Assembly: GCF_024679245.1 (NCBI RefSeq)
Contig: NC_090178.1
Coordinates: 43,820,072 to 43,884,071, forward strand
DNA: 64,000 bases
Reading direction: 5' to 3'
Origin: Pseudorasbora parva
Taxonomy: Eukaryota; Chordata; Actinopteri; Cypriniformes; Gobionidae
Each line of letters opens with the position of its first letter. Within the stretch, counting starts at the first letter, position 1. A model generated the notes under the pieces. It worked only from the letters and a program-made list of their open reading frames with translations, had not been told where the DNA came from and made no database searches. The translations under genes were made by a program, and so were the position numbers. Of the stretch, positions 1-13,473 are shown piece by piece.

Positions 1-1231
1 TCTGTCATGCCCAGAGAAAGAGGAATGTGAAGTCTGCTTTGATTTCACCTCAAACACGAACACACCCTGTCCTTCCCAAAGAGAACAACACGGACACCTG
101 AGCTCTTTTTTGCCTCTTAGATGCTTTTACTTTTCTTTCCATGGTTTTTTTTTTATAATCGATTTACCAAAGCCATAATTAAGTGTCTTTCCATTCGCTC
201 ATAATTCCCAGCATTAATAGTGCAATTACAAAACTGCATGGAACATTAATATCCAAATTTAGCTAAATCTATGAATCAAGTTCAGATGTGATAGTCAAAA
301 CGGGATTTGGGGAAATCTCTGTTTATCTGGAGATTGAAAGCAGAACATCAACAGCAGCTGAGATCTAAAATAGCCCATCAGACGTTCTGCACTGGAGTGG
401 AAAACAGACGGACCTGCCAAGCAGTTCTGCAAACTCACTCACAGCAGGCTCTCTTCAAATCATGACATGCACTTCAAACGCGTAATATAAGACGCATGTT
501 AAAGTCCTCATGAAATCAAAATGCACTCAATTTACTTTCTTAATGCACATCCCTGGTGTTACTGCTGAGCGATTTCTTCATAATCCCAAATCCTTGTGTA
601 AAAACCTTCCTCTGAAAAGAAACTTCTTCCACTAAATCTGATGGGTTGAATTTTTGCACTTTGAAGAGTTTGCTTTTGAGAAATTGTCACAAAATAAAGT
701 GATTGTTGCTAGTATTTTTCACTATTTAAAATCAGTAAATAAATGACTGTCTCTAAAAAGTATAGGATGATTTAATACTAACTACTTTCTAAATCCCATA
801 TCCACAACGACCAGTCGAACAGTACAACGATTTTAACTGTTTCAAATAAACAATATCCAGTTGCGTACATTATACTTGAACTGACCAAAGTGTGTAAATG
901 TAGAAGGTTACATTAAAAACATACATTTTAACATTAAATGTTAATGTTAAATCCACTATTGTTTTAGAATTGCTCTATAGTCTATATTACAAAAATATAT
1001 AATTATTGAGTAATTACATACCGTAATTTACTTTTTCAAGGGAAAAGTAATTCAATGCTGTCAAATCGATTAATCGCATGAAAGAAGAGTATGTTTACAT
1101 AATATGTGTGTGTACTGTGTATAGTTATTTAGTGTATAACTACACACTCACTCACATTTCTGTTAATAGATCCTCATAAATATTACACACTGCACCTTTA
1201 AATATATACCTGAAATGAATGTATATTTATA
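1..1231. other. plectin intron, no feature recognised
   Basis: AT-rich DNA lying downstream (in minus-strand gene order) of the last plectin first exon seen here, so presumably intronic. I see no exon with a phase-1 donor and no recognisable element. The shared plectin exons encoding the actin-binding domain are not in it and must lie beyond the left edge. Confidence 0.5.
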
Positions 1232-2150
1232 TACACAGCAGGCCAAAAGTTTGGACACATTACTATTTGTAATGTTTTTGAAAGAAGTTTCTTCTGCTCA
1301 TCAAGCCTGCATTTATTTGATCAAAAATACAGATTTTTTTTTTAAATATTGTGATATATTATTACAATTAAAAATATTTGGTTTTCAATTTATTATACTT
1401 TAAATGATCATTTATTTCTGTGATCAAAGCTGAATGTTCAGGATGGTTCCTCCAGTCTTCAGTGATCATGATCCGTCAGAAATCATTCTCATATGAGGAT
1501 TTATTATGAGTGTTGGAAACAGTTCTGCTAATATATTTGATGAATAAAAGGTTCAAAAGAACTGCATTTATTCAAAATAAAAACACTTTCAAACAATATA
1601 AATCTCATTTACTATGTATGTTTATCAATTTAACACATCCTTGCTGAATAAAATTATTGATTTATTTCAACAAAAAAAAAAAAAAAAGACTGACCAGTGT
1701 ATATTGTTTTTACAAAAGATTTCTATTTTTAAAACATTTGCTTCTTCTGCTTTTTTTTCCTTTTTTTTTTTTTTTTTTACTTTTTATTCATAAAAATATT
1801 ATTTAAAAAAGTGTCACAGGTTATGAAAAAATATTAAATAGCAGAACTGTTTCCAACTTTGAAAATGAATCCTCATATGAGAATGATTTCTGAAGGATCA
1901 TGATCACTGAAGACTGGAGGAATGATCTGGAAAATTCAGCTTTGATCACAGAAAGAATCATTTCATTTGAAATCATGATCATTTAAAGTATAATAAATTG
2001 AAAACCAATTATTTTAAATTGTAATAATATATAACAATATTATTTTTGTCTGTATTTTTGATCAAATAAATGCAGGCTTGATGAGCAGAAGAAACCTTTT
2101 TCAAAAACATTACAAATAGTAATGTGTCCAAACTTTTGGCCTGTACTGTA
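1232..2150. mobile_element. Tc1-like foldback element, copy 1
   Basis: Large imperfect palindrome. The left end reads TACACAGCAGGCCAAAAG and the right end is the inverse, CTTTTGGCCTGTACTGTA. Both ends are flanked by TA, and the intact copy at 13474-14358 shows CAGTACAGG termini, as in Tc1/mariner elements. The arms are roughly 440 bases each and meet near 1690 in A- and T-runs. The arms share the 'cagtcttcagtgatcatgatcc' type of segment also found in other repeats of this window. No transposase is present, so it is non-autonomous. Confidence 0.75.
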
Positions 2151-4243
<2,093 letters not shown>

Positions 4244-4245
4244 AC

Positions 4246-4366
4246 CAACACAACACATCTTGCTGTACAAGAACTGCAGGCGTTCTCCATAACTTCTCTG
4301 GTACATAACTCCATCACTGTCACAGCTATATAGTGTAAAGCATCCCGAGACGTCTCCTGCAGTCAT
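4246..4366 (-). CDS. plec: plectin alternative first exon, 1g-like isoform head
   Basis: This exon encodes a 40-residue isoform-specific head of plectin, the cytolinker that ties intermediate filaments to actin, junctions and membranes. From ATG at 4366-4364 the frame is open and ends ...ERLQFLYSKMCCV plus one G, then the donor GTAAGT (4245-4240). The phase-1 end and final G would make an aspartate codon when joined to the shared D-E-R-D-R-V exon. I recall a mammalian plectin head of 41 residues ending GYLYQQLCCV, usually labelled 1g; length and the LYxxxCCV end agree. The open frame continues upstream to a TTG at 4420, but the ATG gives the family-like length. The intron begins directly with a long TG tract. 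The isoform label is less certain than the assignment to plectin. Confidence 0.75.
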
Positions 4367-5039
4367 TCCTAAAGACGGCAAAGTGATTCCCACGCTTCCC
4401 ACGACCTCAGTCACGGGCAATAAAGAAGCTAAAGGCCTCCATTATCCAGTGACATAGATGCCTGGGACATCTATCTGTCACCAAAGAATGGACTTTTAAA
4501 TAAAGCCTCAGAGACTAACAGAAATATCATCAAACTTTGCAAATGTAAGTTTAAAGATAAAGGAGATATTCAAAGAGGCCGTTCTTACACGACACAATCC
4601 AATCTGAACTACTACATAATTTCATACCAAGCTGAATAATGATATGTTGTCTTCTCGAGAGCTGCTTTATAGCAGAATTGAATGTTTCATTATTGATGAA
4701 CTTTGAACACTGACACTTTTACTGCAGTACATCGAGCTGAATAATGTCTCCTGTAGAGCTGCTTGCTACCTATTTTTTCTTTGTTGGGAACTAAATTTGA
4801 CTTAACTTCTAAGTATTGTGTTAAATAATTGTATAACTGTGTGCCCTTATGATGTTCTTTTATTTTTTGTAAATGCACAGTGAAGCAACATCTAGTTGGC
4901 TGGAATAACAATAACCTCTAATCTAATCTCTACACCTGAAACTACTAGACGCTTGACTTGAGTGTTACCATGAAGCTGTATTTTATAAAGTGCTATATAA
5001 ATAAATATGACTTGACTGAAATATTTTATTTTAAAGTAA

Positions 5040-5330
5040 ATTGACCCGCTAGGGAAGGATTTTTTACTTTGTTGTTATATTTCAACCACAAAACTCCTTG
5101 AATCCAGTCAATTTTTGTTGTGCTTTCGTGGTTCACGTGCGACAAAATTCAGAGGGTCTTGGATCACTAAGATGAACGGTCAATTTTTAATAAAAAACAA
5201 AAAACAAAATATGTTTTGGGTCAAAATGACCCAAGGGAAGGATTGGGTTTATTGACTGGATTCAAGGAGTTTTGTGGTTGAAATAAATAAAAAAGTAACA
5301 AATCGTTCCCTGGCGGGTCAATTTGACCCC
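5040..5330. repeat. small foldback element
   Basis: The sequence ttgacccgctagggaagg...ttcaaccacaaaactccttgaatcc is repeated in inverted form as ggattcaaggagttttgtggttgaa...ccctggcgggtcaa. The inverted arms are about 75 bases and the loop about 130 bases. No coding capacity. It resembles a miniature inverted-repeat element. Confidence 0.7.
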
Positions 5331-6409
5331 TATAGGAATGAATGGAATGCGAGAAATGCTTCAGGAAACAAACAAAAAAACCTAAAAATGCCAACAAAAA
5401 AAAATGTATATATGAATGCTGAAGAGGAACTGACTTTAGGACCCAGTGGAACAGCTCATGCGCTCCATATAGAGCTCTCTGTAAAATAAGCTTTCTGGAC
5501 AAAGAAAAAATGATATATTTTTTGGGCTTCGGGTCGTTTTGGATTTGGGTTAAGGTTGAGACCCAGTTAAGATGTACCACAGTATGTTATTAAATCTCAG
5601 TTACGAGTAAAGGGCTAAAAATAACAGCCAAACGAAAGCAAACGCCTGTTTTTGGTCCATAAAAGACCATAAATCAAGTCCAAAGGTCAGCGGCAGCCCC
5701 TTCACGGGTCCTGAAAGCCCAGCACAGCACGAGCCCGTACACTACACACTTCATCTAATGCCCCGCTGCTCCCTAAAGAACCGACTCATTCAAACAGCCA
5801 ACAATATCAAGAGCAGGACACACACAGACCTCCAGCATGTGCTGTTTACATCACCAGTCTGGAACTTTCCATTATGGCCACAGTACACATACAGATACGC
5901 TCTGATGGGACATTTGGGAGCTCTCCTATAGGATTGGGAGTTCGACTTGGACATATATATATAGAGCTTATATATAGATATGTATATATATATATATATA
6001 TATACAGAAATGTTTCTGGTGTACTTTTTATTACTCACTGTACACATGGAAAGTCTGAGCCTCTGGGCTTCCATTTGTTATTCAAAGTTTTGATGTCATT
6101 TGCAATTCAAAGTTTGCCTTGTAGAAGTTAGCCCTCCCATGTGTTCACCTGTCCTCTGATTATTTATATGAATATGACCAGCTTTATTCCATCACTCCAG
6201 GATTTATAGAACACTCTTACGATGATCTCACTGCTGTAACGTTCACAGTATCTGTTTACTGTTTATTCATTCTGTCAATGAAATAACATATTCAATGAAA
6301 ATATTTATTTAGTGTTTTTATTACCAGGCAATGAAACTATAGATACAATCATTTAATATGACAGACAGAACTTTTCATTTAATTTAGCCTTTTTTATAAA
6401 ACATTTTCT

Positions 6410-6507
6410 TTTTATATTTCATCAATACCTGCTTAACCTTATTATAATTTTATTTTATGCAATCTATTTTGTAATTTTGTATTGGCACCTACAGTCTTAC
6501 TGCATCT

Positions 6508-6547
<40 letters not shown>

Positions 6548-7290
6548 ATACTTTATTAATAAAAATAAATAAATAAATGCACCTTAAAATGAAATAAAAA
6601 TACATAATAAATGCACCTTAAATGCATAATAAATAAACAAATAATAAATAAATAAATAAAAATATTACTGAAACAAACAAACAAGCAAATGCACCTTAAA
6701 TTAAAACTAAAATAAATATCAGCATTTTTATTTCATGCAATTTTTCTACTTGTTTTGTATTGACACCTGCTTTATTACTGAAACAAACAAACAAACAAAT
6801 AAATAAATGCCCCTTAAAATAAACTTTAAAATACATAATAAATAAACAAATCAATATAAATATACATAAATATAAATAAATAATAAATTAATAAAATCAA
6901 TTACTGTATAACTGAAACAAACAAACAAACAAATAAACAAATGCACCTTAAAATAAAATAAATAAACAGCATTTTTATTTCATGCAATTCTCTACTTATT
7001 TTGTATTGACACCTACTTTATTACTGAAACAAACAAACAAACAAACAAACAAATAAATAAATAAAGAAATAAATAAATAAAGAAATAAATAAATAAATAA
7101 ATAAATAAATAAATACATTTTATTTTTTATTTTATGCCATGTTTTATTTATTTTCTATTGGCACCTGCATTATTACTGCACCTTACAATCAATCAATGAA
7201 CTAACTTCTATATTTATATTTTATGCAATCCTTTACTGTATTTATTTTATATCGGCACTTGCTCCTTGTTTATATGTTTGTTTGTTTAAA
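6410..7290. repeat. diverged tandem array with AAAT/AAAC tracts
   Basis: About five diverged copies of a unit of roughly 150-250 bases. Each contains a tttattttatgcaat-like segment, then ttgtattgrcacctr, then ttattactg, followed by runs of (AAAC)n and (AAAT)n and a gcaccttaaa motif. Copies are seen near 6440, 6723, 6969, 7110 and 7210. The unit lengths vary because the tetranucleotide tracts expand and contract. Confidence 0.65.
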
Positions 7291-8418
7291 CATTTCTCCT
7301 CCATATGGCAGGTCTGGCTAATAGCATAAGATAAATGTAGATTATTTTATAGACGTTAAGTGTTAAGCTCAGAGAAACAAGGATGAAAAGAAGTCAGAAC
7401 CTCTCATATAAACACACCTTTCCCCAGAATCATATAACACGTCACTTCATTCTCCTCTTACAAAACGCAGGGAGAGCATGAACAAATAAAGAAATACAAG
7501 AAATAATCTGTAATAAGATCTGCGCTATTCTGCCTACATGTGGTTTATGATCAAACAAACCAGCTCATGAAGGAGGAGGGGAGGAACTGAAGTCATCTAG
7601 AGCAGTGTCAGTGACAGAGGCCAGCAGCCAAACGCTAGCAGAGGTCAGCTCAGCAACACCGCGATCATGCTGGACAACACACACTTATTCACATCTGAAA
7701 CAAGGGTCCAACTCTTTAAACAGGTTCAGTATTTTCCCATGCCGATCTCAAAAGTGAGGTAATAGCTCTGGACCGGTTTGTATATAAACTTGTCTAACCT
7801 ATGTCTCAATGTATGAATCTGACACCCAGGAGCTGTCGGTGCAAACACATCTTCAGCTGTAAACACACCTCTCGTCTTTTACTGGGTGAAAGATCTGATA
7901 CACAGCCCTGATCACACGTTTGAGATGAGAGTTATGAAGGTGTAAAAGAAAGTACGCCTGCATGTGACCTTTCTAAATACTTCCAAGGTCATTTTCTCCA
8001 TGAGACATGAACGTTTGAGACGTTGCGGACCTTCACAAATAGGGCATCATGAGATTTAAGGCCAGTCCAAGCCCTACCTTAGATCTTTAGGATTTTTAGC
8101 TGACTTTTCTAATATTTATTGCCATTTTCTTGCAGAATTGGAACCATTTGGACCAATGATAACTGCCTAATGTAGTATTTTTGTGTTTTAATGCAAAGGA
8201 AATGAGGTCAATATGATGAGACTAAATGTTATTCTGGTACAAAGAATAGTTAAAAATAGACTTTATATTTATTATCATTACAGAAATCATCAGTTCTTTT
8301 ATCAATGTATCATTACCACAACATGTGTAAAAATGCTTTAAAAAACTTGTAAAAATGTTGTAATAGAAAGAAATTGTAGTTTGCTTTAATATGCAGAATC
8401 TATTCATTATGGTCTTTC

Positions 8419-8420
<2 letters not shown>

Positions 8421-8515
<95 letters not shown>
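8421..8515. repeat. (GT)n microsatellite, ~47 units
   Basis: Uninterrupted GT dinucleotide tract. It directly abuts the dispersed repeat at 8516-8760. Confidence 0.97.
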
Positions 8516-8517
<2 letters not shown>

Positions 8518-8760
8518 CATGTTTTTGTGACATATGAGGACACAAATGTGTATAATGACATGGGTATGACACCGGTATTACAAGGAGAGTGTGAAATATG
8601 AGGACATTGGCCATGTCCCCACTTTTTAAAATGCTTATAAATCATACAGGATGAGTTTTTTTTAGAAAGTAAAAATGCAGAGTGTTTCCTGTGATGGGCA
8701 GGTTTAGGGGCAGGGGCAGTGTAGGGGGATAGAAAATACGGTTTGTACATTTGGCATTAT
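8516..8760. repeat. dispersed repeat abutting a microsatellite
   Basis: Shares segments, in inverted orientation, with 41315-41510: the 'aatgcttataaatcatacaggatgag' stretch here corresponds to 'ctcatcctgtatgatttataag' there, and both contain the tgaggacat/atggggac-type phrases. Both copies touch a long CA/GT tract. No coding capacity. Confidence 0.55.
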
Positions 8761-9189
8761 CAGGACCCTAAAATATTCTACCACTGCATTATTATAAATT
8801 ATATTCAACATTATATAGAGTAGTAATCTAGTAGTGACACAAAAACTCTGTAAACCTGAATATTTCTCACACAGAAATACACAATATATTGTCACTATCC
8901 ATGAAACATATTGTTACATTTTTGTATTGTGATATATAGACAATATATATTGTTACACCCCCATCATAAACACTGCAGACCTTATTTTTAAAGTAGCAAG
9001 CAGCTTAACAAAGCAGAATGAATCTGATAACCACGCCCCTTTCTCATTAGCCGACGCCCTCTATGGAGCTAAAGGGTTCAATCTTACTGCCCAAAATACC
9101 CTGGCAGAGCAAGAGAAGGAGATAAAACTAGCTCAGAACTCGAGACCAGCTCAGATCTTCTGATTTGCTGCTGTTGTCGAATCTCTTAC

Positions 9190-9292
9190 CTTCACCTCTG
9201 CTTCGCCTCAAACGCCAGACCGCAATCAGAGAGGCAATGTGCACAAAAAGTACCAGCGTGGGCAGAGCGGACTCTGATGGGCTCAGGGGCAT
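9190..9292 (-). CDS. plec: plectin alternative first exon, 1b mitochondrial isoform head
   Basis: This exon encodes a 34-residue head followed by a G and the donor GTAAGA (9189-9184), phase 1. The peptide starts MPLSPSES, has a hydrophobic stretch LPTLVLFVHIASLIAVW (about residues 10-26) and then the basic cluster RLRRSR. This closely follows the mammalian plectin 1b head as I recall it, which is also 34 residues with a hydrophobic segment, LIAVW/LAAVW and an arginine-rich end. In mammals 1b anchors plectin in the outer mitochondrial membrane and links vimentin or desmin filaments to mitochondria. The hydrophobic-then-basic layout supports the same role here. 103 bases is exactly 34 codons plus 1. 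Confidence 0.88.
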
Positions 9293-10511
9293 TAGGGCTG
9301 AGATAAGCCTGGATGAGGCCGGTAGCGGGAACAGGTGGGAGGGAATGGGGCGACATGGGGTGTGTTCCCGAGCTAGGGGTGAGTCCAGACATTTAAAAAA
9401 AGACGCCAGTGCAGCGCCGCTCAGCCAAACGTGGAGTCAAAGGGGATCGAGCTGCTCATTTCTCCTTCCTTCCTCATGAAGGGAGTTTCCTCTACTACTT
9501 TATCTTGTCATGTCTACATTCCTTCCATCCATTTTCACAGCCCTTCCCATGTCCTCTTAAATGCTGAAGACACACCTGCAGCTGAATGTGCAAACATTCA
9601 CAATGTTTCTCTCTAGACATGTCTTTCAACTCTAAAAGTGTGAACAGGTTTCAATATAAAATCAGTTGTTCGACTGAAAAGTCCCAAAGCCAGAGAGCAT
9701 TTACTCCAGGCTTTGCAGAACCTGTTGAGTTTGAAATCAGAAAACACATCCAGCCTCTCAAGACAAACTAGTTCACGAATTCAATCAATCCAACGGTAAT
9801 GATACACTCAAAGGCAATGATGAAAGTATGCAATCATTGGCACTCTGAAACAACCGCTCATCTTCACTTTAAGGGCTATTTAAAAACACAAAAATTCATA
9901 ACTAATCCAGGTTCAGGCTAAACTAAAAGTCAAAATCAAAACAAACTCTTTGTTTTCTTAAAGGTACAGTTCGCCCATAACTCAGGCTCATGTCAATCCA
10001 AATCATAAGACTTTTGTTCATCTTCAGGACCTAAATGATCAGATAAAATCTGAGAGCTCCAAAGACATCTGCACAACTACCATTATGACACTTCAAAAAG
10101 TTCATAAAGAGATTGTAAAAATGAAACTTATGAATTGAGCAGTTTAGTCCAAATTTCCTGAAGAGACTCGATGGCTTTATATGATGAACAGACTGAATTT
10201 AGGCTTTTATTCACATTAAACATCGAACGAAAGCTGTTCAAATCTCAGATCTGGTGTCCATCTAACTCCACCTCTTAAACCACTGTGCCTTTTAGCTGAC
10301 ATGGCTAATTATTTATTTTTCACCCCCTCTCCCATTTGGCTTTTTTCTGGTACGTAACGCCCACTTGGGTTGTAAATAATGTTACTTTAGGGTCTACTGA
10401 GAGCAGCTGTATATACAGACTAAAATCAGTTTCTTAATTGAAATAAAGCTAATATAAATTATAAATATCAAAAAAAAAAAAAACTTAAAATACACTCTGA
10501 AATTTGAAAGT
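9293..10511. other. plectin intron/upstream region of exon 1b
   Basis: The first ~200 bases upstream of exon 1b (minus sense) are relatively GC-rich and are the likely 1b promoter/5'UTR, but I see no clear TATA box. From 9955 there is a decayed member of the TTCACCC-ended dispersed family (aaaggtacagttcgccc). No other feature recognised. Confidence 0.4.
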
Positions 10512-10676
10512 ACACTCTAAAAAAGGCTGGGTTGTTTTAACCCTGACCCCTTGGTTTCAACCCTGACAGAACCAACCATTGGATTCTTTTTTAATAGAAG
10601 TTTTTAACCCAACAGTTGGGTTTGTCCATATTTGACCCAAGCATGGGTTGAAACAACACAGCATTTTTTAGAGTGT
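10512..10676. mobile_element. short inverted-repeat element (165 bp)
   Basis: Ends are acactctaaaaaaggctgggttgttt and its inverse ...aaacaacacagcattttttagagtgt, with GGGTTGAAACA/TGTTTCAACCC-type internal symmetry. A non-coding miniature element. Confidence 0.7.
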
Positions 10677-10764
10677 GGACAGCAATAAAAACACAAAAAT
10701 GGTGAAAGCGAATAAAATAACTAAAAGAGAAAAATATATAAATATGGTCATACTCTTCTGATGA

Positions 10765-11022
10765 TCCACTTTAGACATTCTACTAACTTTAAGCAAATTT
10801 GAAACTACACGTCAACACACTCTCATTAGAGCACTAGTAGACTGTTAGGTAAGGGCTCGTGTTAGTAGAATAGGTTGACATGTAGTTGCAATGTCACTTA
10901 AAGTCAGTAGAAAGTCTGTTGAGGAGCATCAAAATAAAGTGTTAACAGATATTAGACCGTTCACTAATACTCTAATGAGAGTCAGTTGACATATAGTTGT
11001 AGTTAGAATGTCTAAATATAGT
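10765..11022. repeat. foldback element with CTAATGAGAGT arms
   Basis: The sequence 'tttagacattctac...aactacacgtcaacacactctcattagag' is mirrored by 'actctaatgagagtcagttgacatatagttgtagttagaatgtctaaa'. Arms are about 60 bases around a loop of about 130 bases. No coding capacity. Confidence 0.6.
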
Positions 11023-11722
11023 GCTACCAAAAATATCAATACTATAATAGCATATAAATAATACTAAAGTAACATTTGTAAGCTACGGATCGATGAAAGC
11101 TGCAATGGAAAGCAGTCCATTAATGAACAGACATTTACTTTGGTTTTAACAAACCAGCCCTGACATGGTGTCCACAAAGTTAAACGTATTGATTGAACAA
11201 TCCTTTACTATATTAACTATTATGTTTTGAGACTAAAGCAACGCGGGCTCTCTATTATTACAGCGTGAGAAAAGCCTGCTTAAAGACCGCAAAACAGGTG
11301 GAAGCTTTTTTACAGCTCTCAAAAATAGCGCAGATACGGGACACCTCACATTCCCATGCAGACACAGAGTATTTCCTTCTGAAACACAACTCTCGCCCGT
11401 TTTTCTACCCGCCCACCAGCTTTGCCAGCTTATAACCGTCCGTCAGACCTGGCGAACCGTAACTCCTCCAGGTAGCTGGAGGATGAAGAAAGCCTCACAA
11501 CAGGACAAATATAAAAACCCAACTTATCATCCGAAACTAAAACACATCGCAGATACCAGAAGTGAGTGTGATTAAATATTAAATAGAATTTAAAACTTGA
11601 TGTGTGAAAGAGGAAGCATCTGCGTATGTCAACACGGAGCGTTTCCTCTCCCACCTCCACCACACACACAATCAAACATATAGAAAAAGACACACCATCA
11701 AACCATTAATCATCTGACCTAC

Positions 11723-11738
11723 CAGGTATGATCTTCAT
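11723..11738 (-). CDS. plec: plectin alternative first exon, 1d muscle isoform head (MKIIP)
   Basis: Sixteen coding bases: ATG AAG ATC ATA CCT plus G, followed by a consensus donor GTAGGT (11722-11717). It encodes M-K-I-I-P and, when spliced to the shared exon, D-E-R-D. The mammalian muscle isoform 1d head is, as I recall, M-K-I-V-P before D-E, so one conservative change separates them. Phase 1 and the terminal G match the other plectin heads in this window. Isoform 1d places plectin at the Z-disc, where it binds desmin. The context of the ATG is weak (T at -3). About 240 bases upstream (minus sense) a TATTTATA core at 11970-11980 could be a MEF2-like or TATA-like element. A five-codon match alone would be weak; its position between two other plectin heads and the splice phase make it convincing. 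Confidence 0.85.
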
Positions 11739-13473
11739 GAAGTTTGTGGAACAGCGAAGGCAGACAAGCAGAGCAAGAATGTGCTGGTAAAGTAAAAGAA
11801 AGAGACTCCGTTTGTTTGGTCGACACTGTGCCTTTCTTATTTTTGACGGCCCATGCCTGCTGTTAGGATATGTCAAGCCTGCTCCCCGGTGGCTTTGCAA
11901 TTAGGTGGGCGGAGGCTGAGGGGGTCGGGTGGGGGATTGAGTGGGGAAGGGGAAAAGAGCTCACCCTGGATATAAATATCACGCTGGCCAAGCTGCTCAC
12001 ACTGGCACAGTTAGAAACTGATGAAATCTGCCGTGGCCAGCTTGTTCCTGGATGATGATGGAGTTATTCTATGACATTGCATCAGAGTTCCGGCTTTACC
12101 TTCCCTACCTTCCTCATTAAGTTTGTGAGGAATAATAAGGATGAAATGATCTGATAGAAAGTACCCTTGTAAAAAAAAGAACGTTTTGATACGTTCACCC
12201 AAAAGATAGTTCACCCAAAAACAAAAATTCTGTCATCATTTACTCACCCTCAAGTTGTTTTAAACCTGTATGAGTTTTGAAACAAAAGAGGACATTTTGA
12301 AGAATGTTGGTAATTTAACCGTTTATTGACGTCCACACTGCAGTATTGGAAAAAATACATTCTTCATTCTACATAATAAAAAGTTATCCACATGGCTTTC
12401 ATACGGAAGCTAGATATTTGACTTTATAATGTGTTAAATATGGATATTATTCTTACACAAATCCATCGATCTACTTCAGAAGGCCTTTATTAACCCCCCG
12501 GAGCCGTGCTGAGTATGTTTAGAATGGATAGATGCACTTTTTGCTGCCATTCACTGCCATTATAAAGCTTGGAAGAGCCAGGATATTTTTTGTATCATAT
12601 ACACCTATGGCTTGCGGGTGAATAAATCATGGGGTAATTTTCATTTATGGATGAACTATCCCTTTAACTATCCCTTCCATTTCTTGTATACATTGAATGC
12701 AATGTAAATCGCTCCGGATAAAAAGATCTACCAAATGCAGAAAATTTAAAAATAAATGAATAAATACATTTCTAATGACCGAACATTTTCAAACCCAGAG
12801 ATCTTCCAGAGCATGAGTGCCAGGGTTTGTATTTTTCCATGTTAATATGGAATGTGGTAATGGGAAGCCAGGCATGACTGGAGATCTCAGCCTCTCTCCT
12901 GTGCCATACCATGAGTCTTTAGAGACCACCCATGAAGCCAGACGTATGCTAAATATAGTCACGTTTTACACAGCAATCCGCTGAAATTAGCATATGGCAT
13001 TGTGAATAATGGTGTTGACAGAGTGTTGATTTCATTTTCATGTTTAAAGCACTTATAACCGTGATTAAATACAGTATTTGTAGGCCTCTAATTTGTGGGA
13101 CGTGGCATGGGAACTATTTGGAAAATGAGATAGGCATGAGCAAATCTAGTAATCATTCCCAGTGTGACTCCACTGAGGCTGTTTAATATATTACAAATAG
13201 ATCTAAATATGAGTGTGTCACATTTTTGACATGTATATTTAAACGGACAACACCCACATGATAGTTACTCACATCAGAAGCTTTGAAGTCAGAGATCTAA
13301 TGACCAATTAAATTATATTCAGTTTATTTTGATAGGATCTTATTATCAGACACTGACCTAATTGTGGTAAATGTGCCTGCAAATAGCCTCCAATTACATA
13401 AATACACAAAGTCGATATCTAGTAATGCTGCTTCCACACCTGTAGGTGTCACTGTCAGTGACCCGAAAAAACA
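11739..13473. other. plectin intron upstream of 1d, with a TTCACCC-ended element
   Basis: Includes the presumptive 1d promoter patch (11860-12060) and a dispersed element from about 12191 (ttcacccaaaag, tagttcaccc) to 12667 (gaactatcccttt), whose interior has the 'cactgccattataaagcttggaagagccagga' segment found in several other repeats here. No gene recognised in 12670-13473. Confidence 0.5.
11965..11985 (-). promoter_or_regulatory. possible MEF2/TATA-like element of plectin 1d
   Basis: On the minus strand this reads GATATTTATATCC, containing the TA-WWWW-TA core of a MEF2 site but with non-consensus flanks. It lies ~235 bases upstream of the 1d start codon, in a local GC-rich patch (11870-12060). 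Suggestive only. Confidence 0.25.

Larger units (their letters stand above)
4367..9189. other. plectin intron between 1b and 1g-like first exons
   Basis: Holds a foldback element (5040-5330), a TA-rich patch (5955-6003), a diverged tandem array (6410-7290), a GT microsatellite with its companion repeat (8421-8760) and otherwise no recognised feature. The stretch 5640-5890 is less AT-rich and could be regulatory, but I see no decisive motif. Confidence 0.5.

Noticed and set aside
6020..6075. Minus-strand MEAQRLRLSMCT ending at GTGAGT
   Set aside because: The donor looks usable but the phase is 0, incompatible with the plectin heads, and there is no promoter-like sequence.
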